22,247 nt of DNA from Hypsibius dujardini (GCA_001579985.1 LRSR01007407.1:1-22247); one strand, 5' to 3'. Positions 1 to 10,087 are shown, counted from the first letter of the stretch. The notes: generated by a model from the letters alone, not told the origin. A program made the numbers and translations.

Positions 1-52
1 TTGTCTGCCTGCCTACCTATTTGTCTGTCGGTCTGTCTGATTGTATGCCTGG
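1..52. repeat. Degenerate CTGT/CCTG tetranucleotide tract
   Basis: Interrupted copies of CTGT, with CCTG, TTGT and CGGT variants, run from the window edge. They lie in the intron upstream of the first visible DNAJC11 exon. The same repeat type recurs in introns of SURF1 and of the BK-like gene. Confidence 0.7.
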
Positions 53-122
53 CTCTTTCTCTGTCTAAGCTTAGATCTTCAACTCTTCGCTAAACTCTTG
101 GAACAATGTGTTCACTCAACAG

Positions 123-997
123 AAAGCTTCAGTCAAGAAGGAACGCTTATCAAAGTGGATTAATGGGGAGACGGAAAGAATACGACGATTTCGTAAGGGG
201 ATGTTCTGTCATTTTTCACGCTGTTAGATCGGAATTCTTACCTTTTTTACTATAGATCAAGCTGATGGCTGACAAATATGAAGAACTTATAGACGCAGAA
301 GGCCTTTCTGGAGGTCTCGTCATTGACAAGGCTCTCTACGGAATATTCGATGCGGAACGGTTCATGTAAGTCATTTCTTCTCATCCGCGAGTGAGCTCCT
401 TTCGGGGACCTTGGTTCTTACCTGTTTCATAAGCAGGATATTCCGGCCGGTGGAGGTGCAAATTCAGCTGCAATGTCTCGTCAGAAATCACCAGCTGGAT
501 TTGATGTAAGCAGTTGAAAAAGCGGCGGTGTCAAATATCTGCTGAAACTGATGAATTGGTGAAACTCTCCGCAGGGAAGGGCCCAAAGTCGATCTTCCTG
601 GCTTCTTCGATCCCAACATGGGCGAATCAAAACGTCTACGGATTCACTACATATTTGGGGGGAAGAACCACCTGGTCGAAGTGGACGAGCTGGACGGTCT
701 GCATTTACCATCACCTGGTAAGAGGGAAATTACATTCGTGCATCAAGAAGACGGGCAAGGGGAGACCAGGCAGTTGGAAAACTACCGATTGAGGATGAAC
801 TGTCAGACTTGACAGTCAGCCTCAGAACTTCGTGATGTCGCCTCATGAAACCGTGACCGTCGCCTCATGAAACCGTGACCGTCGCCTTATGAAACCGTGA
901 CCGTCGCCTCATGAAACCGTGACCGTCGCCTTGTCGCACTTACAAATGACCGACCTTCTGTCTTCTTTCCCTTGCAGATCATTTGCTCATAGAATGA
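123..997 (+). CDS. DNAJC11: DNAJC11 homologue, C-terminal part (five exons, 5' truncated)
   Basis: DNAJC11 is a J-domain protein of the mitochondrial outer membrane that associates with the MICOS/SAM cristae-organising machinery. Only its C-terminal DUF3395-type region is visible. Exons: 123-192, 256-365, 437-505, 575-717 and 978-997, all bounded by AG..GT with matching phases, giving 136 residues before TGA. Recognition rests on successive matches to the vertebrate protein: RRKEYDDFIKLM (QKKQEAESAVRLM in human), an IDAEG..G motif, GLVIDKALYG (GLIIVNAWYG), VEVQIQLQCLV (DVTVPLQCLV) and DLPGFFDPNMGE (GLPGFYDPCVGE). These comparisons are from memory. The last exon gives a short HLLIE end, like the short tail in vertebrates. 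If the intron at 718-977 is retained, translation runs into it and stops at 812 instead. The J domain lies outside the window. Confidence 0.87.
837..930. repeat. 22-bp tandem repeat in the last DNAJC11 intron
   Basis: Four consecutive 22-bp copies of GTCGCCTCATGAAACCGTGA plus CC start at 837, 859, 881 and 903, with a partial fifth copy to 930. Only a C/T difference (cctcat/ccttat) separates them. The array sits between donor 718 and acceptor 977. Confidence 0.95.
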
Positions 998-1125
998 ACT
1001 CAGGCACGTCTCTCTTCAGTCGTCGGTCCTACATCTACCGTAGAGTGCCGTGAATCTTGCTGTGGCGTTTTTGTAGATTTGTTTTGAGTGATTTTTGTCC
1101 GAATAATGTTAAAACAGCTTTAAAC

Positions 1126-1131
1126 TTTATT
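1126..1131 (-). terminator. Candidate poly(A) signal of the coiled-coil gene
   Basis: AATAAA on the minus strand (TTTATT on plus), about 635 bp past the minus-strand stop at 1765. It lies upstream of the plus-strand signal at 1234, so the two convergent transcripts would overlap by roughly 100 bp. Confidence 0.4.
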
Positions 1132-1233
1132 ATCGGCGAAGTATCCGTTTGTGAAAATCAAGGCCAAGCGGCACAGTTCTGCTTAAATCAAGGTCTTTAG
1201 CACCCCGATGCGGGTGGACGTTCTATAAATTAT

Positions 1234-1239
1234 AATAAA
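1234..1239 (+). terminator. Candidate poly(A) signal of DNAJC11
   Basis: AATAAA, 237 bp after the DNAJC11 stop and in an AT-rich context (ataaattataataaac). No better plus-strand signal is seen between the stop and this site. Confidence 0.55.
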
Positions 1240-1318
1240 CTTTGGAAGAGATTGTAAATGCCAGATCGCATCTCTCAAAATCAAACAACCGGGGAATCAG
1301 AACGGACGAAAGGTCAGA

Positions 1319-1334
1319 CACACACACACACACA
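1319..1334. repeat. Short (CA)n microsatellite
   Basis: Eight CA dinucleotides in a row, in the 3' flank shared by the two convergent genes. Confidence 0.85.
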
Positions 1335-1544
1335 ATGCACCCTCAACAGTCAGCCAATGCCCATCATAGACACGTAATACTAAAAAATTCAAGTCCAGCT
1401 TTGGTGTAAGTAAGATCTGTGTCATCATATGGCAATTCGCACATTTGAAAGAGGCGTGTCGTGTTACATGTGTCCAACTATCCCGAAGAAACAAAACGTC
1501 GCTTTCAGCGTCAAACGAATGCGGAAAGAGATGCGGCGGCAGTA

Positions 1545-1800
1545 GTACCACCTCAGACAACATCCCCGATCCGGCTCTATTCCAGGCAGCGCCAGTGGTA
1601 CCACCTCAGACAACATCCCCGATCAGGCTCTCATCCAGGCGGCGCCAGTGGTACCACTTCAGACAACATCCCCGATTTGGCTCTATTCCAGGCGGCGCCA
1701 GTGGTACCACCCCAAACAACATCCTCGATCAGGCTCTATTCCAGGCGACGCCAGTGGTACCACCTCAGACAACATCCCCGATCCGGCTCTCGTCCAGGCG
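1545..1800. repeat. 53-bp tandem array overlapping the 3' end of a coding exon
   Basis: Copies start at 1545, 1598, 1651, 1704 and 1757. Each opens with gtaccacc or a one-base variant and carries the cagacaacatcc core. The last copy, to about 1800, is the end of the minus-strand coiled-coil gene: its final codons (RLDESRIGDVV) and TGA lie within it. The other four copies fall in that gene's 3' UTR. Because 53 is not a multiple of 3, the plus strand shows long proline/arginine-rich open frames here that I take to be artefacts of the repeat. Confidence 0.95.
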
Positions 1801-4800
1801 GCTGGAGTCCAGTTGAAACTTCAACGCGTCTCGGTCCTGGCTGATCACCATCGAGCGACGTTTCCACTCGCACAGCTCGCCGTCCTTTTCTTCGATCTGC
1901 CGGCGCAACTTCCTGCAAATGAGAAAGAGCGGATGACCACAGGCAGGTACAAACACACTCACTCCTACTCATCGAGGTCTAAACTGAAATGCGGTGCAGA
2001 GGTCTGTACAAGAGGATGGGAAGAATCAAAAACGCACCCGAGAAAAGCAATAGATGCTGGGTAGACAAACACTGGACGAAGACCGAGCTAGTCAGACACC
2101 GAGAAATCTGAACATTCTGGTGTGCAGACAGGAGGCAGACGAGACTTAAACGCAGGTCGGAGATAAGAGAAGTGAAAAACACACAGGCAACCCATTTCCC
2201 GAAAATTAGGCAAAGTCATTCTCACAAAATCAGACAATATCAATAGCACATCAAGAAACATTAGCGGCGAAACGGAAACTAAAACCAATCGTACAAACTA
2301 AACAGACACTTACTTCTCCGCAGTGACAGTCAGTTGGACCTTCATCTCGAGGTCCTCAATCTTCATTTTCGACAGGCACAGCTCCTTCTCGCGGACCGAC
2401 TGCCGCTCAATTTGCACATGGGCCGACTCAACTTCCCCCTGTAGCCGCTTCACGTCCTGCTGCTTCAACTCCATCACAGTCTTCCAGGATTCCGCCTCGT
2501 TGACCTTGATCTGTAGCTGCTTGGTCAAGTCCGCAACCTGCTCCACCGCGCGCGCACACTCCTCCTTGTGCTTCCTCTTCGCGCCGGCTAATTCCTTCCG
2601 CAGGCCGTCCAGTTCGTCGTGGGCTTTGGCCAAGCCCTTCTCCATCTCGGTGACTTTGACGTGTGAAGCGGTGAGATCGGCAAGGAGGGCAGCTTTCTCC
2701 GAATCAAATTGGGCAATCCGCTCGGTCAGTTCGGAAATTTCGACCGCCAGTTTGGAGAGTCTTTCCTGCTGGATTCGAATCTCTTCCACCTGCAAGGAAT
2801 ATCCAATTCAATTCAATTCATCTGATCCGTTTGTAATTAAAGCACACATTAATAGAACTAAAACAGCAATCACTCGTGGCATAAAAAAAACCCCACCTGA
2901 AGTTGACTAGTCTGTGAGTTCAGGAGCGCTTCCCCCTGCAGTTTGCTATTGCATTCGGAGGAAGCTTGAAGCTGTGTAAGCGTAGCGGCCAGCCTGCTGT
3001 CGAGTTGAGACTTTTCCTGGCGGACCTTCTCCAGATCTTGCTCCAAAAGAATCTTCTCAGCGCGGAAGTTCTCCTTCTCTTCCTCCAGTTGGGACTTCTC
3101 CTGCCGGACACACTCAAACTGCTGCTCCAGTGAGACCTTCTCATGCCGCAGCCGGTCGAAATCTTCCTGATACTGCACGCTGGTGTCGGCGAGCTTGGTC
3201 CTCAGCTCAGTCAGCTCCAGTTCCAGCTCGGGGGTCCGGTCCGGAACGACCGGGACCGGGGGAAGAATTTCCGGCAAGACGGTGGGAAGAGGGGGAGGTA
3301 GCTGCACCACGGATTGGATCGGCTCGGGCCGCGGGACATGGTTCCCGGTCTGAAACAGAAAACAGAAAAGTTCACCAGATTACAGGAAGAAAATCACTGT
3401 CAAGCTCTGCTATCTGCTACGGGAAAACACAAGGCGGCGATCTGTCTGTCAATCCACCAGACATGCACTGCGGCCGTGCGACTCAATCCGGCATCGAGTC
3501 ATTCTCAGTCTGTCTGCTGATGTCTCCTTGGCTCCTTCCCATGTCGGCAGTTGCGGAATGCCCAGGAAAAGCAACACTTCACGCCACGACTCACCGAGCT
3601 CTCAACGCCGGACTTGCTGGGGCCTTTGCTGCGCGACTGCGAACTGGATCCACTCTGGCTGTGCGGAGTCTTGGGCGGTGCGCCGTCGAGGCGCGATGAC
3701 CGCGAAGAGGTGGGCGCACGGAGGCGGCGGCCTTCAGTCGTAGCACCTGCAAGGACAACGGGCGTCAGTTCTACACAAGCAGAGGAGGAAGCGTGCGCTT
3801 TAACCTTCCGGCCAATTAGTACACACGTGGCAAAAACCTTGCGCTGACCGAATTATGCACTTTAACTCGGGGCTGTGTACAACAACTATACGTCGAACGA
3901 GTGTAATGGCTTAACTCGGTTAGCGCAAGGTTTTTGCCACGTGTGTAGGTAATTGATTCTGACCATAAATAAAATGGTGTCCATTCGAGCTTTTCAGGTT
4001 TTATGGTGGCAAAAGCAAAACAAAAAAGATACTATTATCGTCGATCGAGGCACCTAGCTATAATATAAACGGTCATGACCATGACGGTCAGCAAGCAGTC
4101 AAGGGGATCACCCTGTACTGTAGGCTCTTTGAACGTTCCGTAAAAAAACCTTTTACGATAAATAATCACAGCCTACATACATGTGTCAACTGTCGTCACG
4201 GTTCGCCATGAACTTAAACGAGCACTCAGGGAAACAACACCCTCTCAAAACCGGCAGAAGAAAAAGCTCAGTCAGCTTGATCCAAACCCTTCAATCGTTT
4301 AATTCTATTTCCGGCGTCCTCAGACATCTGCGATCATCGTGGATGCTTTTCTAGCCCCAAGCAGGAAATGAATCAGCGAATCGAGATATTAATTACTGGA
4401 ACAAAACCTGTCCAACCAGGTGCCCTATTTTGCATCCTATTTCAATATTCTAATACTATATTTTCGCGTTAGACAGGGACAGAGCACGAGCTGTGGAACG
4501 TTTAATCGGCCACGCGGCGCTTGTGCTGTGTGCACGGCGCACACAGCCGTGCATCGCACGGTGCACACAGCCGTGCACACGTTCCACTACACTACCACTG
4601 TCCCTGTCTAACGCGAAAATACAGTAAATATTTAATATATTTTGATAAGTATTTAGTATATCTTTATCAAAATAAAAAATTCGAAAAATGGGGGGGGGGG
4701 GATATGTCTGATAATATAAAAGCAATATTTTTGTGCATGTGTGTCTGTCTCCATCCGCCGCCGCCGCCGCCGCCTCTTGTCCAGTTCTCCAGACAGGCGT

Positions 4801-7800
4801 TCAAAATATTTATCAAATAATCACCCCCGCGAACGAATGAACGCCAGCCCATTCCCGATGGATGCCGATAAGAAAGGCCCCACAATTTACAAATAAACCA
4901 TCACAGGCTGCACTAAACAAACACGGAAAAAGTAGGGCAAGAAAACTCGAAAGTAAATTAACAGCCGGCGCCGTTTCGGTGGCGGCTCACTTGAACGCCC
5001 TGACCACACGTAGAGCCAGCAGTCAAAGTTGTACACAGCTGGCAAAAGCCTTGCGCTAACCGAGTTAAGCCATTACACTCGATGCATCGCTGCTGTACAC
5101 AGCTCCCGAGTTGAAGTTCTTAACTCGATCAGCGCAGGGTTTTTGCCACGTGTGTTAGGTAGACCCATCATGCAGTAATTTTGAAGAGACTGCTCCCCGT
5201 CACGCCGGCTCGAGTTTTCGATTCCTCTGCCCACACAGATCAGATTACCACACACATGGCAAACTCCAACCAGACACCTTCACAACCCATAGAGAGGTGG
5301 TTCCAGTTGAGCGGCAACTACTGTACAGGCCTCTTAACTGCAAGAAAATAACAGCAGGTCCCTGGTGTGATGCGTCTCAGATGACATGCGCGCCTTGGAT
5401 GTAGTGCAAATTTATCTTTCATCAATGTGACACCGTAAACCTCGGCGTGCGAATCTGGGACAATGGACACGGGTGGGGAATGGTACACCTTAACATCGGG
5501 AAGAGGTAGCACAGTGTGCAATGAACTCGTACCGGTGTAAAGAATACCAACAAGAACCCGCATAGACATCAAAAACAAATCAAGACAGGCAAGTCATAGA
5601 CAAATGAAGACGCCACAGACAAATGAAGGCGCCGTAGACAAAGTAAGGCAGGCAAGTCAAAGACAGACGAAGATGCCACAGACAAACCAAGACGCCGTAG
5701 ACAAAGTAAGGCAGGCAAGTCAAAGACAGACGAAGACGCCACAGACGAACCAAGACGCCGTAGACAAAATAAGGCAGGCAAGTCAGAGACAGATGGAGAC
5801 GCCACAGACAAATGAAGACGCTCCAGACAAAGTAAGGCAGGCAAGTCAAAGACAGACGAAGATGCCACAGACAAACCAAGACGCCGTAGACAAAGTAAGG
5901 CAGGCAAGTAAAAGACAGACGAAGACGCCACAGACAAATGAAGATGTCCCAGACAAAGTAAGGCGGGCAAGTGAGAAAAGATGGAACTAATAAGGGAAGA
6001 CGAGGTGAAGGACGGGTTAGCACAAGGAAGAACGAAAATAAAAATATTAGCGCTACAATATCAAGGACCCCCCGTTAAATAATACAAACGCTCAAGGAGG
6101 AATATTTCCCCTCTCAGTTTAACAGATTGGGACACTCGACCTACTTATTTGCACGAGACTGTCAATTATCGGATCAATTTCGCGCCGCCGGTCATCAAAC
6201 CGTCATTTTTCAATCAGAACCCTGTGCTAATCGGTCGATAATGCAAAACAAATTGAGGGGAGCACCGGCCCGCGGTCCTCTCTATCCATTCACACCATTG
6301 TGTGCACGGCTGACTGGCGGGCAAATCGCTTATTTATCACCCAACGCTGTCGGGTAATCGTGCGAAAACAAAACAAATCTTACGTTGACTACTCGAAGAA
6401 ATAAACAGACACTGTTTTCCTTTACCGTGCGCTTACCGATTTCAGCTGTTTTGGGTTTAGCAGGAGCGGCCTTCTTGGAAGTATTCACGACTGGAATTCG
6501 AACGATGGGGCGGAAAGACGGCGACTTGTGCTGCGGCGAGGAGGAACTGCCGCGTGAACCCGCCAGCGTGGACCGAACGGGAGTCGTCGGCACCGCCGCA
6601 CTCCCCATCCGCGTGCGATTGCTGCCCGCTCCGGCGGTGGGAATCCGTGACACGGTAGATAAGGAAGCTAAAACGGCCGCGAACAAAAGCAATTATATCT
6701 ACCCCGTCGGCAGCACCCGGTCCATCACACGAGAGAGATCAATGACATAATTAAGAATAATGAGATATTGTCTGCGCGTAATTACCTTCCGTCGCCAGTT
6801 TCTTCGCCGGTCTAGCGATGGAGGCCGAATTCTCCTTCGAAGACGACGATGTGCTGCTGGTGAGAAAAACGGAAGGCGCCTTGGTCAGAGCAGAGCGCGG
6901 TGGAGGAATGGCGGACGGCGGTGGCATCATCGCCTTCGCCGCTGCAACGTTAATATCCACCAAGGACACTGTGCAAAAAGGTAATAAAAAGACAAAAATA
7001 TAGGTTTACCGGTATGGATTTAGTGTTGACACAAAAGATTACCACAGCGTAAACGCGGATTGAGGGGAGAAATGAGATGTGAACACGGTTTTTATATCAA
7101 GTAGCGCGCAGCAAAGCAAAGCTCAATGCCACCCCTGGAGTGGTCTGGACGAGAGAAAGCGCGGTGAATGAAATGTGAATTGACCAGTCTCTAGTGTGCC
7201 GGGGTGGAATTTTGATGAACAGACGTCCCATTCGGCGCGACGCGTACGAGTACTATTTGCGGATGGGGAACAAAGGCTGCGCGCACGAATGGATTCTCCA
7301 ACACGGATCGCGAAACAAAATCATATTCCCGGTTCCCATCAATCATCCAGACAGCAGCGCGTGAGCACTGCTCGACATCATGTACTGGTAGCCTCCCATC
7401 TCGCGATACCGGTACAGTACAACCATCCATCCATAATGCGCAGCCCTGGTCGGGACGGAAATCTTCCTGCTTCCGGTACAGTTAACGATCGATATCCTGA
7501 ACGCGAACGATTCTCCATCATCAGGCAACACATTGATACAAACATTCAGGGAAGACAGGTGATTCTTCAACGAGACAAACATTCGGGCAAGACATGTCTT
7601 CCAAGAGACAGACATTCAGGTGATTCTTCAACGAGACAGACATTCGGGCAAGACATGAACATGCCTTCCAAGAGGCAGACAGGCGTTTCTCAAAAAGACA
7701 GAGAGGGAGACAGATATTCAGGCAAGACGGACAAAATATGGACACATCCTCGAAGAGATAGACAGAGTCAATCCTGTAAGACAGGACTGTTTCCTAAGAG

Positions 7801-9860
7801 ACAGACAATGAGGCAAACGAAAGACCCATCGACAGGCAGACAAAAGCATCAACGCAAACATTTTCACAGACACCATACGCAGGGTGACTGAGGAAACAAA
7901 GACACTGTACAAGGCATGCATAGACAGACAATACAGTTTTTAACGCTCCAGTCAACAATAAAGACTCTTGTCATGTACCGTGCCGCGTACACAGGACGGT
8001 ACGACGCTTCCCTTTGACATATCGGGCGGGTTCACTGAACGTGACTCTCTCTCTTCCCATTTCCGGGACCAAGTCTTACCAATCGATATCCTATCGCTGT
8101 CTGTTTTTCTTGGGCGGAGGGAGCGTCGCGAGGGGAGAAAGAAGCGTTCTGATCGATTACTACCGGGACACTTTTCTTTGGGTTCCTTCACTGTGACGCG
8201 ATGTGTCCTTCGAAAATGACGGGCGGGGCGGCAGCGCTCCATCAGCGAAAGTGCGACGACGAAAGGGGAGAAAGTCGCTTGCGTCATGTGAACCGGTAGT
8301 AATTCTAATCTTGAAATCGAGAGTCATAAATCAGCCGGGCTAACGACTCGCTTGCGATAAACCCCCCCCNCCCCCCGCCCCCGCCATAAATTAATTCGAC
8401 AGACAAACACAAAAGAAAACCCATACGCCATGGAATGGAACAGCATAACAAATATTTTGTGAAGACGTACAAGTACAAAAAGCAATCGGGTAATGTATTT
8501 GCGCATTTCTTTATGATTTAGATGCCGGATAAAAAAGGCGTCTTGGAGCCGTCTCAAAGGCTGAAACAACCAGGAACAGCTTGAGCTACTCGCACTGTAA
8601 AGCGACAGTGTGAGAATTCAAAATTGCCTCCGGGTCTCTCATTCATTCCAAAGGCATCAGTATAAATAATTAGGTAAGATAAAACGGAGCTCGCGGATAC
8701 AACCTCAACCCTGCTGACACAAATAAGTACGTAAAAGTAATCAAACTCTCGAGCAGGTAACATTTACCTGGAATCATGCAAACAATTCAATCAACGAAAG
8801 GATAAAGCAGAAATGTGTTAGCGTCACTAGAAATTTGTTCAGAACTTCAATCACAAATCTCAATACCCGTTTTTCAGCCCATCGACTGCATTTAAAAATT
8901 ACAAAATGGTGGTAAATCGATTCGAACAGTATAACCGAGTTAAGAAAACAATAAATTAAAATTGATCGAGTAAAGCAATCACGCAAACTGCCAAGGATCG
9001 ACCAACGCATGAAAAGGAATTAAAACTCTTATTTTCCCATGGATGACGCGAGAATTTTTGTTCCACTAATCGAATCAGTTAGAAAGTGCAGATTAACTAA
9101 TGGGAAAAGAATTTTCGATACCAAATAATCCCAGCCAACCAAGTAAAAACGACAGTATAACTATTCCAACCAATGGATCAATCAATCAATCAATCAACCA
9201 ATCAATCAACCAAACGATCAATCAATCAATCAACCAATCAATCAATCAACCAAACGATCAATCAACCAATGGATCAATCAATCAATCAATCGACCAATCA
9301 ATGGATCAATCAATCAATGCATGATCAACTGCCAATTATCAACAGGACCTCGAAAAATCGACTTCGAAATCGCGAATTCTCCAACAAAATCTTTGCATAA
9401 AGTCAGCAGAAAATAATTCTTTATTAGAAAATTGGCTCTTCAAACATATAAATCCAATCACGAACGGCATCCAGCTACAAACAGACATAATCTGCCCCAT
9501 ATGAGCTCTCTTCTCACTCTCTCGTTGACTTTGCCTCCAATTCTCGCACCATCTTCAACACACAAGGTGAAAGTCCGCGCGGCCTAAACAAAGCCCCTCA
9601 CAAGCACCGACCTCGGCGCCGACCGATCAAAACACAAACCAGACAGTGACACTGAGACACAACACATACACACATCACACGCCAAGCATCATCAAAAACA
9701 ACTTACTGGAGGAGAGCGTTGCTGCTGATGGCTTCCGGTGGCTTGTCGTAGCAGTGGAAGATCCCGACAGCTGGCTGCTGGCACTCTGCTGATCCAAATT
9801 GGCCCGCTTCGAACGAGTTACCCGTTGGGATAGGGCTGCAGACGGGGTTGGAGGTGCCAT
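1765..9860 (-). CDS. Ser/Pro-rich basic coiled-coil protein with an SxIP motif; candidate microtubule-associated protein
   Basis: Seven exons, read leftward: 9860-9707, 6968-6786, 6667-6437, 3746-3595, 3349-2897, 2789-2314 and 1912-1765. All joins keep frame, giving 598 residues. The start is the ATG at 9860 (catcATGg), the first Met in frame. Residues 1-240 are basic and rich in Ser, Thr, Pro and Ala. They hold SRIP at 119-122 in VSRIPTAG, matching the S/T-x-I/L-P motif bound by EB proteins at growing microtubule ends. Residues about 250-279 are proline-rich. From about 280 to 585 the chain is heptad-like coiled coil with recurring R-x-E-K-x-x-L units such as VRQEKSQL, and it ends RIGDVV. 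No CAP-Gly or motor domain is seen. I do not recognise the orthologue. A plus-end tracking or spindle role is inferred from composition and the single motif. The last eleven codons come from a tandem-repeat copy. Confidence 0.82.
3822..3945. mobile_element. TA-flanked foldback (MITE-like) element, copy 1
   Basis: The ends are perfect 24-bp inverted repeats (3822-3845 and 3922-3945) beginning CACACGTGGCAAAAACC. The inner part is also largely complementary (ccgagttaagcc in the arms). A TA dinucleotide sits on each side (3820-3821 and 3946-3947), as expected for a Tc1/mariner-type non-autonomous element. There is no coding capacity. The reverse complement of this element matches the copy at 5033-5156 along its whole length. 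Confidence 0.85.
4461..4619. mobile_element. TA-flanked foldback element with TTTTCGCG ends
   Basis: Perfect 22-bp terminal inverted repeats occupy 4461-4482 and 4598-4619 (TTTTCGCGTTAGACAGGG plus ACAG), each bordered by TA (4459-4460 and 4620-4621). Further complementary parts lie inside (gtggaacg/cgttccac), along with a repeated cacacagccgtgca motif. At 159 bp with no open frame, it fits a mariner-type MITE. Its ends are unrelated to the CACACGTGG family next to it. Confidence 0.85.
5033..5156. mobile_element. TA-flanked foldback element, copy 2 (inverted relative to copy 1)
   Basis: This copy begins CACAGCTGGCAAAAGCC and ends in GGTTTTTGCCACGTGTG. It matches the reverse complement of the 3822-3945 element end to end, including the internal gtacacagc..ccgagtt segment, with scattered substitutions. 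TA flanks it at 5032-5033 and near 5156-5157. The left end has drifted more than the right. Confidence 0.8.
5590..5983. repeat. 63-bp minisatellite, about 6.2 copies, open reading frame on both strands
   Basis: Copies start at 5590, 5653, 5716, 5779, 5842 and 5905, with a partial copy at 5968. The unit begins caagtcaaagacagacgaag and ends gacaaagtaaggcagg. Each unit contains shorter 'gacgcc.cagacaaa' subrepeats. Because 63 is a multiple of 3, open frames persist: on plus, a 21-residue repeat around QTNQDAVDKVRQASQRQTK. The array lies in an intron of the minus-strand gene, and I see no sign that it is translated. Confidence 0.92.
7557..7680. repeat. Imperfect 61-bp direct duplication
   Basis: The string aggtgattcttcaacgagac occurs at 7557 and again at 7618, each time followed by aacattcgggcaagacatg or a close variant. 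Later 'agacagacattc' fragments look like further decayed copies. Confidence 0.8.
8362..8384. repeat. Poly-C run with an ambiguous base
   Basis: An almost pure C tract interrupted by a single N at 8370 and a G. The N probably marks an unresolved homopolymer length in the assembly. It is intronic. Confidence 0.9.
9174..9323. repeat. (TCAA)n tetranucleotide array
   Basis: About 150 bp of ATCA/ATCAACCA units with occasional atgg interruptions. The Ser/Ile/Asn/Gln-rich open frames across it are repeat translations. Confidence 0.92.
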
Positions 9861-9877
9861 GATGACCACTTTTTATA

Positions 9878-10087
9878 CTGGAAAATAATAATAATCAACA
9901 GTCCGCATTTCAAATCGTGCGTTCTGCAAACAACGGTAGGCGTAACCGTAATTTATGATTGGCTTGTCTGCAGGCCACCACCAATCATACAGGATGATCC
10001 CGCCCCTATTCAAGTAATAAACCAACCAAACAGGACGCCCCACCTCCCGTTCCTCAGCAAAATAACACTTTTCTATTTCGATCTTAC
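9878..10087 (-). other. Probable 5' UTR intron of the coiled-coil gene
   Basis: On the minus strand a strong acceptor (attattttccag) ends at 9878, seventeen bases before the ATG at 9860. A consensus donor (TTCG|GTAAGATC) lies at 10087. Together they would define a 210-bp intron in the 5' UTR. A TATAAAAAG string follows the acceptor directly but is too close to the ATG to be a TATA box. An alternative is that the acceptor receives a spliced leader. Confidence 0.45.

Larger units (their letters stand above)
3747..6436. other. 2.7-kb repeat-rich intron of the coiled-coil gene
   Basis: This intron separates the exons at 6437-6667 and 3595-3746. It holds three foldback elements (3822-3945, 4461-4619, 5033-5156), a G-run near 4690, a short (CCG)n near 4757-4774 and a 63-bp minisatellite (5590-5983). 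I see no supported exon in 3946-4458, 4622-5030, 5158-5589 or 5984-6436. Open frames there are short and lack recognisable domains. Confidence 0.75.
6969..9706. other. 2.7-kb first coding intron of the coiled-coil gene
   Basis: This intron lies between exons 9707-9860 and 6786-6968. It contains an imperfect 61-bp duplication near 7557-7680, scattered CAGA-like motifs to about 7930, a poly-C run with an unresolved base (8370), a small hairpin cactgt..acagtg near 8590-8610 and a TCAA array (9174-9323). The plus-strand open frame at 7196-7891 is long (231 codons) but is low-complexity, CAGA-derived sequence. I see no credible exon inside. Confidence 0.7.

Noticed and set aside
1445-2064. Several overlapping Pro/Thr-rich plus-strand open frames
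   Set aside because: They arise from the 53-bp tandem array, which opens all frames in turn; they have no independent start context or domain.
2323-2910. 195-codon plus-strand open frame
   Set aside because: It is the antisense shadow of the coiled-coil exon at 2314-2789; the minus-strand reading has heptads and correct splice sites.
3130-3699. 189-codon plus-strand open frame
   Set aside because: It crosses two minus-strand exons and their intron, and its composition (Arg/Ala/Ser) is that of an antisense frame in GC-rich coding DNA.
7196-7891. 231-codon plus-strand open frame inside an intron, considered as a nested gene
   Set aside because: Low-complexity CAGA-like sequence with Arg/Gln/Thr/Asp bias, includes a decayed 61-bp duplication and has no recognisable domain.
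9100-9400. Asn/Gln/Ser/Ile-rich open frames resembling a prion-like domain
   Set aside because: A translation of the TCAA array in an intron; no splice joins it to a gene.
9870-9877. TATA box (TATAAAAA) of the coiled-coil gene
   Set aside because: It lies about ten bases before the start codon and directly follows a strong splice acceptor, so it is better explained as the start of the exon.
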